64,000 nucleotides of DNA from Gracilimonas sp. (GCF_014762685.1 NZ_JABURM010000005.1:310001-374000); one strand, 5' to 3'; shown: positions 18,735 to 27,761, counted from the stretch's first letter. Translations and numbers: made by a program. Notes: generated by a model from the letters alone, not told the origin.

Positions 18735-19676
18735 TTAGTCTTTTCCCTTCACTTCGTCCAAATCATTAAGCGAAAGCCCTTCCATCAATGCATCATAATT
18801 GGAAATATCCTTCGGCAAGATTACGCTGTTTTCATCCCGTCCAAGCCCGGATAATACACTGAGATATTTTTCTGAAAGCTGAAGTTTCATGGCTTCTTTT
18901 CCTTTGGGCTGGGAGAGAGCGTCAGCTACTTCTTCAATAGACTTTGCAGTGGCTTCGGCTATGGATAAGATTTCTTCAGCGTAACCTTCAGCTTCATTAA
19001 TACGGCGCTGCATTTCGGCTTCGGAAATATTAATGATTTCCGTTCGCATACCTTCGGCGTCATTTATTTTGGAGCCTTTTACCCCCTCAGATTTGGCTAT
19101 GATAGCTCGTCGATCGCGTTCAGCAGTCATTTGTCGCTCCATGGCTTTTTGTACGGTACGCGGGGTAACAATATTCTTAATCTCGTAACGGTGTACTTTG
19201 ATTCCCCAAACTTGTTCAACTTCACTGAGTACTTTCACCACTTCTTTACTCATGGCGGCACGTTCCTCAAAAGTCTGATCCAGTTCCATATTTCCAAGTA
19301 CAGAACGGGTAGTGGTTTGGGCCAGTTGGACTGCAGCGTATCGATAATTGGTAACTCCATAGCTGGCATTTACGGGATCCATTACACTGAGATAGATTAC
19401 TCCATCCACTTCTACCTTTACATTATCCTTGGTAAAACATTCTTGTGGTTCCACCTCAATGGTTTCTTCACGCAAATCCTGTTTGTACACTACTTTATCA
19501 ATGAAGGGTATGAGGGCGTGAAATCCGGGACCAAGCGTTTTATGATAGTTTCCAAGCCGCTCCACAATAAATGCAAACTGATTGGGAACCAGGCGCAGCG
19601 AACGTACAAATTGATACATCACATAAATGGAGAACAACCCCAATAAAATTTTACTGATTGTTTCTAAAATTTCCAT
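18735..19676 (-). CDS. SPFH/band-7 membrane protein (stomatin/QmcA-like), second paralogue
   Basis: A 313-residue protein with one N-terminal membrane helix, a band-7 domain (about 25-185: ERLGNYHKTLGPGFHALIPFIDK through VTPRTVQKAMERQM) and a long Ala/Glu-rich coiled coil (about 185-270). Such proteins form large oligomeric rings that organise membrane microdomains and modulate proteases. It lies 11 bp after a close paralogue and is the third gene of an NfeD-SPFH-SPFH operon. The two SPFH proteins share the same architecture and probably arose by tandem duplication; they may form mixed rings. Confidence 0.9.
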   Translation of the reverse strand: MEILETISKILLGLFSIYVMYQFVRSLRLVPNQFAFIVERLGNYHKTLGPGFHALIPFIDKVVYKQDLREETIEVEPQECFTKDNVKVEVDGVIYLSVMDPVNASYGVTNYRYAAVQLAQTTTRSVLGNMELDQTFEERAAMSKEVVKVLSEVEQVWGIKVHRYEIKNIVTPRTVQKAMERQMTAERDRRAIIAKSEGVKGSKINDAEGMRTEIINISEAEMQRRINEAEGYAEEILSIAEATAKSIEEVADALSQPKGKEAMKLQLSEKYLSVLSGLGRDENSVILPKDISNYDALMEGLSLNDLDEVKGKD

Positions 19677-19687
19677 GATAACTCTTC

Positions 19688-20626
19688 TTATTTACTCGTT
19701 TTTGTTTTACCGGATGGATCTTTTGTGTGATCACTGATGGTGCTTACCCCTTCAAAAAAGGTTTTCAGATTGGCTGTCTCCGTAGGCAAAACAGAGACAT
19801 TTGATTTCTGAATGATATTTCCAAACTGTTTGATATATTGTTCTACCAGCTTGGTTTTAACGGCTAACTGACCTCCGGGACGTTCAATGGCTTCTGCTAC
19901 CCGCCGTATTCCCTTTGCCGTGGCCGTTGCAATCAATTCAATTTCCTTGGCGCGGCCTTTTGCTTCATTAATGCGTTTCTGACGATTAGCTTCAGATACC
20001 AAGACCTGACTTTGTTGTTCACCTTCCGATTCATAAATACGAGCCTGCCGATGCCCTTCGGAATTGGTGATTTCGGCTCTCTTTTCACGTTCAGCCTCCA
20101 TCTGTCGCTCCATGGTATCGATAATCTCGCCGGATGGTCGAATATTCTTAAGTTCATACCGCATTACTTTTATTCCCCAGGGGTCAGCGGCTTTATCAAT
20201 TTCCCGAACAATGTTTTCATTCATTTTCTCGCGTTCCGAAAACGTGTCGTCCAGGGTCATTTTACCAATCTCGCTGCGCATGGTTGTTTGCGCCAGGTTC
20301 ACTGCGGCTGCCTGATAATCAGAAATGCCGTAACTGGCTTTGTGAGAGCTCATTACCTTTAAGTACACAAGCCCATCTACTGAAACTTCAATATTGTCTT
20401 TGGTGATGCAGGTTTGACTGGGAACATCCAGTACCTGTTCACGCATTTCCTGGCTATAAGCCGGGCGATCTACGAAAGGAATCAAAAAGTGAAACCCCGG
20501 TTTCAGGGTTTTTTTATATTTTCCCAGCCGTTCCTGGATAACTTCTTCGCGAAACTCAACAATCTGGAATAATCGTGTGAGCACGAAGTACGAAAGTACA
20601 ATGATAACTAAGAGAGTGGTCCACAT
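19688..20626 (-). CDS. SPFH/band-7 membrane protein (stomatin/QmcA-like), first paralogue
   Basis: A 312-residue protein starting MWTTLLVIIVLSYF, a single membrane anchor. It then has a band-7 domain (ERLGKYKKTLKPGFHFLIPFVD) and the coiled coil with the conserved MERQMEAEREKRAEI segment. The frame is open upstream to 20827, but that extension overlaps the NfeD gene and lacks a membrane anchor at its front. The ATG at 20626, directly after the NfeD stop, is therefore taken as the start. Its tail is basic and Ser/Thr-rich (DPSGKTKTSK). It works presumably with the NfeD protein, the usual partner of stomatin-type SPFH proteins. Confidence 0.9.
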   Translation of the reverse strand: MWTTLLVIIVLSYFVLTRLFQIVEFREEVIQERLGKYKKTLKPGFHFLIPFVDRPAYSQEMREQVLDVPSQTCITKDNIEVSVDGLVYLKVMSSHKASYGISDYQAAAVNLAQTTMRSEIGKMTLDDTFSEREKMNENIVREIDKAADPWGIKVMRYELKNIRPSGEIIDTMERQMEAEREKRAEITNSEGHRQARIYESEGEQQSQVLVSEANRQKRINEAKGRAKEIELIATATAKGIRRVAEAIERPGGQLAVKTKLVEQYIKQFGNIIQKSNVSVLPTETANLKTFFEGVSTISDHTKDPSGKTKTSK

Positions 20627-20627
20627 A

Positions 20628-21125
20628 TCAGTTTTTGTTTGAGTCTTTAAGTTGATTTTTTGGGGATTCGATGGGATCTGCAGGCTCAACAATCCAGGTA
20701 GTGTTGTCTCGGTACTTGATTCGAACCTGACTCCCGGACGGGATTTTCCCTTCCATTGATCGTGCCTGCCAGGAAATGCCCTGGAAGCGAATGCGCCCTT
20801 CATTATCCAAGTCATTGATGGGCTCAATCACTTCCGCTATTTGATCCATGGCTTCATAATCTTCATCGGCCAATTTATAAGAGCTTTCTCCTTTGAAGTA
20901 TTTATTGATGAAGGGTCGTATGGCAATTGTCAGTATGGTGGAGGTAAATAACCAGATAAATGTAGCTGTTAGTGGATCTTCCAGAAAGCCGAAATACCTA
21001 AGAACGCCAACTCCAATTCCGGTTATTCCCAAAAGAAAAGCGATGCCGCCGGGCAGAACTGCTTCAAGTATCATTAAAAGGACTCCCCCGATTAAAAATA
21101 TCCAAGTAAGAATTTCATGATCCAT
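20628..21125 (-). CDS. NfeD-like membrane protein
   Basis: A 165-residue protein with three to four closely spaced membrane helices (WIFLIGGVLLMILEAVLPGG at the start, typical of NfeD). A C-terminal soluble OB-fold domain (about 95-150: GRIRFQGISWQARS, GSQVRIKYRDNTTWIVEP) follows. Genes of this family sit next to SPFH genes in many bacteria and the OB domain is thought to interact with them. Here the stop is separated by one base from the first SPFH start, so translation is probably coupled. The ATG at 21125 is preferred to a GTG four codons upstream because it places the first helix normally. Confidence 0.9.
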   Translation of the reverse strand: MDHEILTWIFLIGGVLLMILEAVLPGGIAFLLGITGIGVGVLRYFGFLEDPLTATFIWLFTSTILTIAIRPFINKYFKGESSYKLADEDYEAMDQIAEVIEPINDLDNEGRIRFQGISWQARSMEGKIPSGSQVRIKYRDNTTWIVEPADPIESPKNQLKDSNKN

Positions 21126-21328
21126 AGCTACAAGCACATATTTTTGTTTACATATAGATAGTGAATTGAGGACAAAAAATCTCGAAAGTTTAGGATTTAT
21201 TTTAAGGTAAGAATTGAGGGCTTCGTGAAGAGTTCAAGTTGGAGCATTTTGTGCCCATTCTTAATAAGGACTAAACTTAAATCTTTGCAAACGGAACGAT
21301 TTTTTAGATTCAAAATGTATATTCCAAA

Positions 21329-23119
21329 ATGAGTAAAGAAGAAAAGAAAGAAAATAAATCCATCAAATCACTTTGGCTGACGCTGAAGCAGATTTTTGCA
21401 CTTAGTAAACCGTACCGGCTGAGGTTTTATACGGCTACTGTTACGGCAATTTTGGCTTCAGCAGTTTGGCTTACCGTACCACTGGGACTCCGGGAATTAC
21501 TCGATGCTGTATTTGAATCCGGAAATAATGAATTACTGAATTGGCTGGCAATTGGATTATTCGGACTTTTTGTACTGCAGGCTGCGTTCTCTTTTTTCGG
21601 AAATTACCATTTAGAATGGGTAGGGGAACGGGTGATTACCGATCTACGCAAGAAAGTATACGAGCACTTGCACCGGTTGGGATTCAAGTTTTTTGCCGAA
21701 CGCAGGCTGGGTGAAATAACTTCCCGGCTCACCAATGACGTTGGATCAATTCGTACTGCACTTACTGATTCACTTCCTCAGCTTTTAACTATTACTTTTT
21801 CCTTAATTGGTTCCGTTTCATTAATGGTGATACTTAATTGGCGGTTAAGTATGGTGATTTTTGTAACGGTCCCATTTGTTACCTTAGCTACCCGTTATTT
21901 TGGACATAAGATTCGCCATCTTTCGAAAGATATTCAGGATGAACTTGCGGATTCAACAGCAGTGGCTGAAGATGCTTTGGGAGCTGTTCGCTTGGTAAAA
22001 GCGTTTGTCCGGGAAGATTATGAAGTGGGCCGATATAAAGATGCGGTTGAGAAACTCTTTACCACTGCCCGGCGAAAAGTAGTGCTGACTCAACTTTTTT
22101 GGTCTGGTGTTGGGATTATGTTCATGAGTACACTGGTGATCATTTTTTGGTATGGAGGAAAAGAGGTTTTAGCAGATCGGTTGACTGCCGGTGATTTAGT
22201 AGCTTTTATTATTTATGCCCTGAATATTTCCCGTTCCATCAGTCAAACATCCCGATTATACACAGCTGTAAACACTGCAGCCGGTGCCTCTGAACGTATT
22301 TTTGAACTGTTGGACGAAACCCCTGAAATTGAAAATAATCCCAATGCCCATACGGTCTCAACTCTAAAGGGAGAGGTAGAAGTCAAAGACTTATGGTTTA
22401 GTTACGAGGGGAAAAAGGATGTATTGAAGGGAATTTCTTTTAAAGCCGAAGCCGGTAAAACAGTGGCTTTGGTTGGTCCCAGCGGAGCCGGAAAAACCAC
22501 CTTACTGAATCTTATTCCTAGATTTTATGATCCCCAAAAAGGAGCTATTTATGTGGACGGAATGAATATTCAGGAGGTGAAATTCAAGTCGTTGAGGGAA
22601 CATATTTCCATAGTTCCCCAGGAAGTTCATTTATTTGGCACAACAATTCGGGAAAATATCATCTATGGAAAATTAGATGCTACTGAAGATGAGACGATTC
22701 AGGCCGCCATAGACGCCAATGCCCATGAATTTATTATGGAAACGGAAAATGGTTTTGATTCTATGATTGGAGAGAAAGGTGTTAAGCTGAGTGGGGGTCA
22801 ACGACAACGATTGGCCATTGCCCGTGCCATCCTTAAAAATCCGGCTATTTTGCTATTGGATGAGGCGACTTCTTCATTAGATTCGGAATCTGAAGCACAG
22901 GTTCAGGACGCTTTAATGCGACTCATGCAGAACCGAACTACCTTTGTGATTGCTCACCGGCTTTCTACTGTTCAACATGCTGATCATATTTTGGTAATGG
23001 ATGAGGGAAGAATTGTAGAAGAAGGAACGCATGTAGAACTTATAAAACACCAAGGGCTTTACAGTCATCTTTATGAATTACAATTCAGGGACCTGGATGA
23101 GCCTAAAAGCTTGGTTTAA
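21329..23119 (+). CDS. ABC transporter, fused permease-ATPase (MsbA/lipid-exporter type)
   Basis: A 596-residue half-transporter that works as a homodimer in the inner membrane. The six-helix exporter domain covers about 20-330, with the coupling segment RLGEITSRLTNDV. The ATPase domain covers about 350-590: Walker A GPSGAGKTT from residue 383, Q-loop IVPQEVHLF, signature LSGGQRQRLAIARA, Walker B ILLLDEATSSLD and switch His in VIAHRLSTV. All catalytic elements are intact. Close relatives export lipids, lipid A or drugs; the substrate is not determinable. It is divergent from the NfeD/SPFH operon across about 200 bp. Confidence 0.93.
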   Translation: MSKEEKKENKSIKSLWLTLKQIFALSKPYRLRFYTATVTAILASAVWLTVPLGLRELLDAVFESGNNELLNWLAIGLFGLFVLQAAFSFFGNYHLEWVGERVITDLRKKVYEHLHRLGFKFFAERRLGEITSRLTNDVGSIRTALTDSLPQLLTITFSLIGSVSLMVILNWRLSMVIFVTVPFVTLATRYFGHKIRHLSKDIQDELADSTAVAEDALGAVRLVKAFVREDYEVGRYKDAVEKLFTTARRKVVLTQLFWSGVGIMFMSTLVIIFWYGGKEVLADRLTAGDLVAFIIYALNISRSISQTSRLYTAVNTAAGASERIFELLDETPEIENNPNAHTVSTLKGEVEVKDLWFSYEGKKDVLKGISFKAEAGKTVALVGPSGAGKTTLLNLIPRFYDPQKGAIYVDGMNIQEVKFKSLREHISIVPQEVHLFGTTIRENIIYGKLDATEDETIQAAIDANAHEFIMETENGFDSMIGEKGVKLSGGQRQRLAIARAILKNPAILLLDEATSSLDSESEAQVQDALMRLMQNRTTFVIAHRLSTVQHADHILVMDEGRIVEEGTHVELIKHQGLYSHLYELQFRDLDEPKSLV

Positions 23120-23159
23120 GTATTTCATCAAAAATAAGGGTGAAACGGTTCTGCATATA

Positions 23160-24104
23160 TCAATTATCCGCATTATAAGCGATAATAATATCGGTGTAGT
23201 TCATCCCGTCAAGGAGATCGTTTTCGGCCAGCTGATTAATGAAATCAACCGTTACTCCTGAATTGTACATTGCGATGATAGCGGAATAGGAAAAAGTATC
23301 CAGGTAGTCATTTTCAGAAAGCCTGTTCAGATAATCTACAGGTACTTCTCCATTGTACATCCCGATGATAGCTGAATAAGAAAACTGATCAAGAAAGCCA
23401 TTCTCGCTGAGGGCATCCAGGTAATCAGTCGTTACATCCCCGTTATATAAACCTATGATAGCTGAATAAGAAAAATCATCCAGATAACCACTTTCATTCA
23501 AGGCATCTAAATATTCAATCGTTACATCACCATTGTAAAATCCAATGACAGCCGAATAGGAGAATTGCTCCAGGTAACCGGCTTCATTTAGCCGGGTCAG
23601 ATATTCGACCGGAACATCTGTCTGATACAAAGCGATATATCCTGAACTTGAGTAAACTTCTCCAAGCCCGGCAGTATTTATTTCTTCGAGATAATTTATA
23701 AAATTTGCATCATTGGCAATATTGGGTATGGGAGGGATATCCGGGATTTCGGGGATATCAGGAATGTCCGGAACGGTAAAAGTAAAACCTGGGGCATCTG
23801 CGGTAACCTCTGTAGCAGCTTGATCGCTGCCAAAAACACTGTTCCAGGCCTGGGTGGGACTCCAGTCATTGACCCATAAAAAAGCCGCTGCAAAAACCAA
23901 AAAGAACAGAACGGCATTCTTAAATTGAGAAGTATCGTCCTCTTCATGGGAAATGATCGGGGCCGTGTGCTCATGTTCACCCCGGCTTTTCTGACGAATA
24001 TATTCGTCTAAATCAAAATCCGGATCGTTGTCGTAATCATGACCGGCCCCACGATCCAAATCGTTTTCAAATCTGTATTGCTTGTACTTGTCCTTGTTTT
24101 TCAT
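23160..24104 (-). CDS. Membrane-anchored protein with four to six 30-residue SYSAII..YNG repeats
   Basis: A 314-residue protein not recognised by name. Residues 1-60 are charged and hydrophilic, 61-80 form one membrane helix (FKNAVLFFLVFAAAFLWV), and about 105-130 is a proline zipper of PDIP/PEIP units. The rest is built from 30-residue repeats of the form SYSAIIGxYNGDVTxxYLDALxExGYLDxF: four full copies plus a degenerate copy at each end. The repeat resembles the helical repeats seen after M56-type antirepressors in Bacteroidota (pattern I-x-x-Y/H-x-x-G-V-x-x-Y/F-L-x-x-L). It is alone on its strand. A spacer, scaffold or sensor role outside the membrane is only inference. Confidence 0.8.
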   Translation of the reverse strand: MKNKDKYKQYRFENDLDRGAGHDYDNDPDFDLDEYIRQKSRGEHEHTAPIISHEEDDTSQFKNAVLFFLVFAAAFLWVNDWSPTQAWNSVFGSDQAATEVTADAPGFTFTVPDIPDIPEIPDIPPIPNIANDANFINYLEEINTAGLGEVYSSSGYIALYQTDVPVEYLTRLNEAGYLEQFSYSAVIGFYNGDVTIEYLDALNESGYLDDFSYSAIIGLYNGDVTTDYLDALSENGFLDQFSYSAIIGMYNGEVPVDYLNRLSENDYLDTFSYSAIIAMYNSGVTVDFINQLAENDLLDGMNYTDIIIAYNADN

Positions 24105-24208
24105 ATCAAAAAATTTTTTATGATAGACGAATAAGGTAGCGGGTTTGTTTCATGATTGGGGAGAAAAAATACTGTTATCTGGATTTTTTTGTTTTAATCT
24201 TATCCTCG

Positions 24209-24230
24209 TTCCCAACCACCCGGTTGGGAA
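24209..24230. repeat. REP-like palindrome TTCCCAACC-ACCC-GGTTGGGAA
   Basis: A perfect 9-bp stem with loop ACCC, in a CTCGTTCCCAACC...GGTTGGGAATGC context. It looks like the dispersed GTTCCCAA/TTGGGAAYG palindromes that accompany RAYT (Y1 TnpA_REP) transposases in many genomes. No transposase gene is nearby. It lies in the otherwise empty 278-bp gap between the repeat protein and the DHFR-like gene. Confidence 0.5.
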
Positions 24231-24382
24231 TGCCACCCAGGACTACTTGGTACAAATGAACAACAGGGATGACGAGACTAAACAAATTCACAAGAAAATA
24301 TATGATTTTCTGCGTTGCTTATTTTAAAATTCTAGCCTTTTATTAGTTGTTAATTCACACACCACTTAAAGAGTAAAGTTAC

Positions 24383-24934
24383 ATGAAAACACAATATTAT
24401 GCCGCCTCAAGTTTAGATGGATTTATCGCAGCACCTAATCATTCTCTTGATTGGTTACTTCAGTTTGGTGATATAGAAGAAACCAGTTATCCCGACTTTA
24501 TTCAAAAGGTAGGTGCTATAGCGATGGGATCGGCTACTTATGAATGGATTCTCAACAACCAGATTTTCACTGATAACAATGAATCGAATCCATGGCCTTA
24601 CGAACAACCGGCTTGGGTTTTTACCTCTCGTTCGTTACCGAAAATAGATGGGGCTGACATACAATTTGTCAGTGGAGATGTACGGCCCATTCACCAACAA
24701 ATGTCAATAGCAGCAGGGGATAAAAATATTTGGATAATGGGGGGTGGAGAACTTGTTGGTCAATTTTATGATCATGGCTTGCTTGATGAGTTGATTATCC
24801 AGGTAACATCTGTAACCTTGGGCGAGGGGTTTCCACTTTTACCACGAAAAATCATTCAACCATCACTCATACTTAAATCTGCTACAACCTATGGGGAAGA
24901 TTTTGCTGAGCTGCGATATGAAGTTCCCAAATGA
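24383..24934 (+). CDS. Dihydrofolate reductase-like protein (RibD C-terminal domain)
   Basis: A 183-residue protein of the RibD-C/DHFR-like superfamily (YyaP/YwjB type). It starts TQYYAASSLDGFIAAPNHSLDWL, has the GSATYEWIL helix and the nucleotide-binding IWIMGGGELVGQF, and ends with ELIIQVTSVTLGEGFPLL. Members are NADPH-dependent reductases of uncertain substrate. It is not the housekeeping FolA, which has different active-site spacing. It stands alone ahead of the LuxR regulator, 125 bp upstream, and may be a single-gene unit. Confidence 0.85.
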   Translation: MKTQYYAASSLDGFIAAPNHSLDWLLQFGDIEETSYPDFIQKVGAIAMGSATYEWILNNQIFTDNNESNPWPYEQPAWVFTSRSLPKIDGADIQFVSGDVRPIHQQMSIAAGDKNIWIMGGGELVGQFYDHGLLDELIIQVTSVTLGEGFPLLPRKIIQPSLILKSATTYGEDFAELRYEVPK

Positions 24935-25059
24935 TTTATGCTGAACTACCTTCAATTAATGTTTTTATGGGGATAAGATCCCAATCACCAGCTGATTTTC
25001 CTTTTTATGCTAAATTTTAGCACCTTACCCACACCAACTTTAGGCAAGCTTAAAATCTT

Positions 25060-26697
25060 ATGGCTAAAGCAAGTAAAACAGAACGAGGTAGGGGAGCATT
25101 TCGTAAGCAGGCATGGTCGGATGCTTATGCTCTGCTGTCGTCTGCCGACAAGGTAGCTTCGCTTGCCCCTGGCGATCTCGAATTGCTTGCCAAAGCTGCT
25201 TATTTGACCGGTAAGTATTTTGATTGTACGGATGCCTGGAATAGAGCTCATCACGCTTTTCTAAAACAGGGTAAAATAAAACGAGCTGCAAATTGTGCTT
25301 TTTGGCTGGGCATGATACTTATAAATCAGGGCGATCATGCCCAGGGAAGTGGATGGATTGCCCGGGCCACTCGTTTGGTTGAGGAGAACAAACATGACTG
25401 TGTAGAGCAAGGCTTTCTGTTGCTTCCAAAAGGCCTTCAGTCCCTGAGTGCAGGTGAATCCGGGAAAGCACATGATTTATTTAGTGAGGCAGTTGAAATC
25501 GGTACCCGTTTTAATAATCAGGATTTAATTACCCTTGGGCGGCTTGGGCTTGGGCAGGCGCTGATCTTTCAAAACAAGATTTCCGAAGGTACCACACTCT
25601 TCGATGAAGTTATGGTAGCTGTTTTATCCGATGAAATTTCACCCATTGTTACTGGTATTGTCTATTGTGCTGTCATCGAAACCTGTCAAAAAATTTATGA
25701 CTTGGGACGTGCCCAGGAATGGACGGAAGCATTAAGCCGATGGTGTGATTCTCAACCGGATTTAGTGCCTTTCAGGGGGCAATGTTTGGTACGGCGCGTC
25801 GAAATTATGCAGTTTCACGGTGAATGGAAGGATGCTATGAACGAAGGAGAGCGTGCATGTGACTTACTCTCCCAGCCACCGGGTGAATCTGCCGCAGGTG
25901 AAGCCTGGTATCGGCAGGGGGAACTCTTTCGATTGCTTGGGAAATTTTCAAAATCGGAGGAGATGTACCGGCAAGCCAGTAAATGGGGAAGAAAACCACA
26001 GCCCGGATTGGCACTTTTACGATTGGCTCAGGGTGAAATTAAGGATGCCGTTACCGCAATTCGTCAATCGGAGGAAGAAGAGAAAGACCTGATAAAGCGC
26101 TCAAAAGTTCTTCCCGCATATGTCGAAATCATGCTTGCCGCAGGGGAAATAAGTGCAGCCAGAACTTTTTCTAGGGAATTATCTGAAATTGCAGTCAAAC
26201 TTCAGGCACCTTTTTTACAGGCAATTGCTGCCCGGGCATCAGGAAGCATTCTTTTAGCGGATGAGGATGCCCGTGGTGCGCACGAAAAACTGAGAGAGGC
26301 CTGGACGCTATTCAATAAAATCGATGCAGTGTACGAATCTGCAAAAACCAGGATGTTAATCGGTCGTGCTTGCAGGGAAATTGGGGATAACGATACTGCA
26401 GAAATGGAGCTGGATGCTGCAAGATGGCATTTCCAGCAACTTGGTGCTGCTCATGATCTTGAAAAAGTTGAATCTCTTATCCGGAAATCTCCTGCCGATA
26501 ATATAAATGGCTTAACCTCGCGGGAGCTGGAAGTTTTGCGCTTTCTTGCCACCGGAAAAACAAATAAAGCTATCGCCGCCGACCTGTTTATCAGTGAGAG
26601 AACGGTAGACCGGCATGTCAGTAACATCCTGTCTAAGCTGAATATCTCATCTCGTGCTGCCGCTACTGCTTATGCCTATGAGCATGATCTGATCTGA
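25060..26697 (+). CDS. TPR-repeat transcriptional regulator with LuxR-type HTH
   Basis: A 545-residue regulator. About residues 1-475 are helical TPR-like repeats (pairs of helices with the YLTGKYFDCTDAWNRAHHAF pattern). The last 65 residues are a GerE/LuxR DNA-binding domain (GLTSRELEVLRFLATGKTNKAIA, then SERTVDRHVSNILSKL). There is no receiver domain and no ATPase domain, so it differs from response regulators and MalT. It reads in the same direction as the alpha/beta-hydrolase gene 135 bp downstream, with a perfect palindrome between them. One sampled 60-base line (25081-25140) is 55% GC against 42% in a line of the ABC transporter, so horizontal origin is plausible. I recall similar pairs in Actinobacteria and Proteobacteria. 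Confidence 0.88.
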   Translation: MAKASKTERGRGAFRKQAWSDAYALLSSADKVASLAPGDLELLAKAAYLTGKYFDCTDAWNRAHHAFLKQGKIKRAANCAFWLGMILINQGDHAQGSGWIARATRLVEENKHDCVEQGFLLLPKGLQSLSAGESGKAHDLFSEAVEIGTRFNNQDLITLGRLGLGQALIFQNKISEGTTLFDEVMVAVLSDEISPIVTGIVYCAVIETCQKIYDLGRAQEWTEALSRWCDSQPDLVPFRGQCLVRRVEIMQFHGEWKDAMNEGERACDLLSQPPGESAAGEAWYRQGELFRLLGKFSKSEEMYRQASKWGRKPQPGLALLRLAQGEIKDAVTAIRQSEEEEKDLIKRSKVLPAYVEIMLAAGEISAARTFSRELSEIAVKLQAPFLQAIAARASGSILLADEDARGAHEKLREAWTLFNKIDAVYESAKTRMLIGRACREIGDNDTAEMELDAARWHFQQLGAAHDLEKVESLIRKSPADNINGLTSRELEVLRFLATGKTNKAIAADLFISERTVDRHVSNILSKLNISSRAAATAYAYEHDLI

Positions 26698-26699
26698 TA

Positions 26700-26728
26700 T
26701 TTGTGGGTAATATTACCCATCCCACAAA
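26700..26728. promoter_or_regulatory. Perfect 16-bp palindrome TGGGTAATATTACCCA with outer arms, candidate operator
   Basis: TGGGTAATATTACCCA (26704-26719) is fully self-complementary. Around it TTTGTGGG (26700-26707) and CCCACAAA (26721-26728) also pair, so the region is doubly symmetric. It begins two bases after the LuxR regulator stop and lies about 115 bp before the hydrolase ATG. LuxR-type proteins bind roughly 20-bp palindromes, so this is a good candidate operator, though a weak terminator is also possible. Confidence 0.5.
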
Positions 26729-26832
26729 AATATTAAAATTGGGTATTCTCTCCGATTCGCTGCTGTCTTCTCCGTATTAATTTACCTCCGGTTCAACATT
26801 CAGACATCTTCAAAACACAATGGAGTAGAAAA

Positions 26833-27726
26833 ATGGAAACTCAAGTTTATGCGGCACGAGATAAATCTACTGAAAACAAAAACCGAGACCAGTTGCTGGC
26901 TGCAATTCCTGCTGTAGAACATCGCTTGCAACTTTCCGGAGTTGACACTGCAGTACTCATCGGAGGAGACGGGCCGCCGGTTATATTGTTGCACGGACCC
27001 GGGGAATCATCTCTTTGGTGGATGCGGGTAATCCCAAAGTTGGCAAAAACCCATCGGGTGATTGTTCCCGATCTGCCCGGTCAGGGTGAGTCGAAAGTGG
27101 ACAGTGATTCTTTGGATACGAACCTCATCTTCCGTTGGCTAAGTGAGCTGATTGCGAACACCTGTTTGGCTCCTCCGGCACTGGTGGGGAATATTCTTGG
27201 AGGTTCCATTGGAGCCCGCTTTGCAATCCATCACGGAAAGGAAATCGGGAAGCTGGTATTGGTCAATTCACTCGGACTTGGAAAGTTCAGGCCGGCACCG
27301 GGATTCGCTTTTGGACTATTCCGTTTTATAATCTGGCCCACCGAGAAAAATTTCAATCGTTTCTTTCCGCAGTGTATGTATGATGTGGGTAACCTGCAAA
27401 ATCAGATGGGAGAACTATGGGAGCCGTTCGTGGCATACAATCTGGAATGCGCCCGGGACAAGGAACGAACTGATGCCATGAATTTCCTTATGAAAAAGCT
27501 CGGTATCCCGAAAATTCCATCGGATCAGCTTGACCAAATTGATGTGCCAACTTCCCTGATCTGGGGGCGGCATGACCGCGCCAACAAACTAAAAATAGCA
27601 GAAAAATCCAGTCGGCGCTTTGGATGGCCCCTGCAAATCATTGAGGAAACCCGTGACGATCCCAAATTGGAACGCCCTGAAGAATTTGTACGGGCACTCA
27701 ACACCGCGTTGGATACGGTTAATTGA
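26833..27726 (+). CDS. Alpha/beta-hydrolase fold protein lacking catalytic Ser and His
   Basis: A 297-residue alpha/beta-hydrolase-fold protein. The oxyanion HGPGESS (from residue 54), the VPDLPGQGES strand and the acid D248 (WGRHD) are present. The nucleophile elbow, however, reads VGNILGG, with I121 where Ser is expected. The position of the catalytic His (normally GHxPxxExP) reads RDDPKLERP, with D275. It is therefore probably not an ordinary esterase; it could be a ligand-binding protein or use other chemistry. There is no signal peptide, so it is cytoplasmic. GGAG lies ten bases before the ATG. It follows the LuxR regulator and precedes an exported amidohydrolase by 35 bp. Confidence 0.85.
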   Translation: METQVYAARDKSTENKNRDQLLAAIPAVEHRLQLSGVDTAVLIGGDGPPVILLHGPGESSLWWMRVIPKLAKTHRVIVPDLPGQGESKVDSDSLDTNLIFRWLSELIANTCLAPPALVGNILGGSIGARFAIHHGKEIGKLVLVNSLGLGKFRPAPGFAFGLFRFIIWPTEKNFNRFFPQCMYDVGNLQNQMGELWEPFVAYNLECARDKERTDAMNFLMKKLGIPKIPSDQLDQIDVPTSLIWGRHDRANKLKIAEKSSRRFGWPLQIIEETRDDPKLERPEEFVRALNTALDTVN

Positions 27727-27761
27727 CATTTATAACATCGAACTATTAAAAAAACTCTGTT

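Noticed and set aside
20700-20740. GATTCGAACC resembling a reversed tRNA T-loop
   Set aside because: It lies inside the NfeD coding region and no acceptor or anticodon stems pair around it.
20629-20827. N-terminal extension of the first SPFH gene
   Set aside because: It overlaps the NfeD gene and lacks a membrane anchor; the ATG at 20626 gives the family N-terminus.
24145-24327. Short open frame of 60 codons
   Set aside because: No homology pattern, and it runs through the REP-like palindrome; judged chance.
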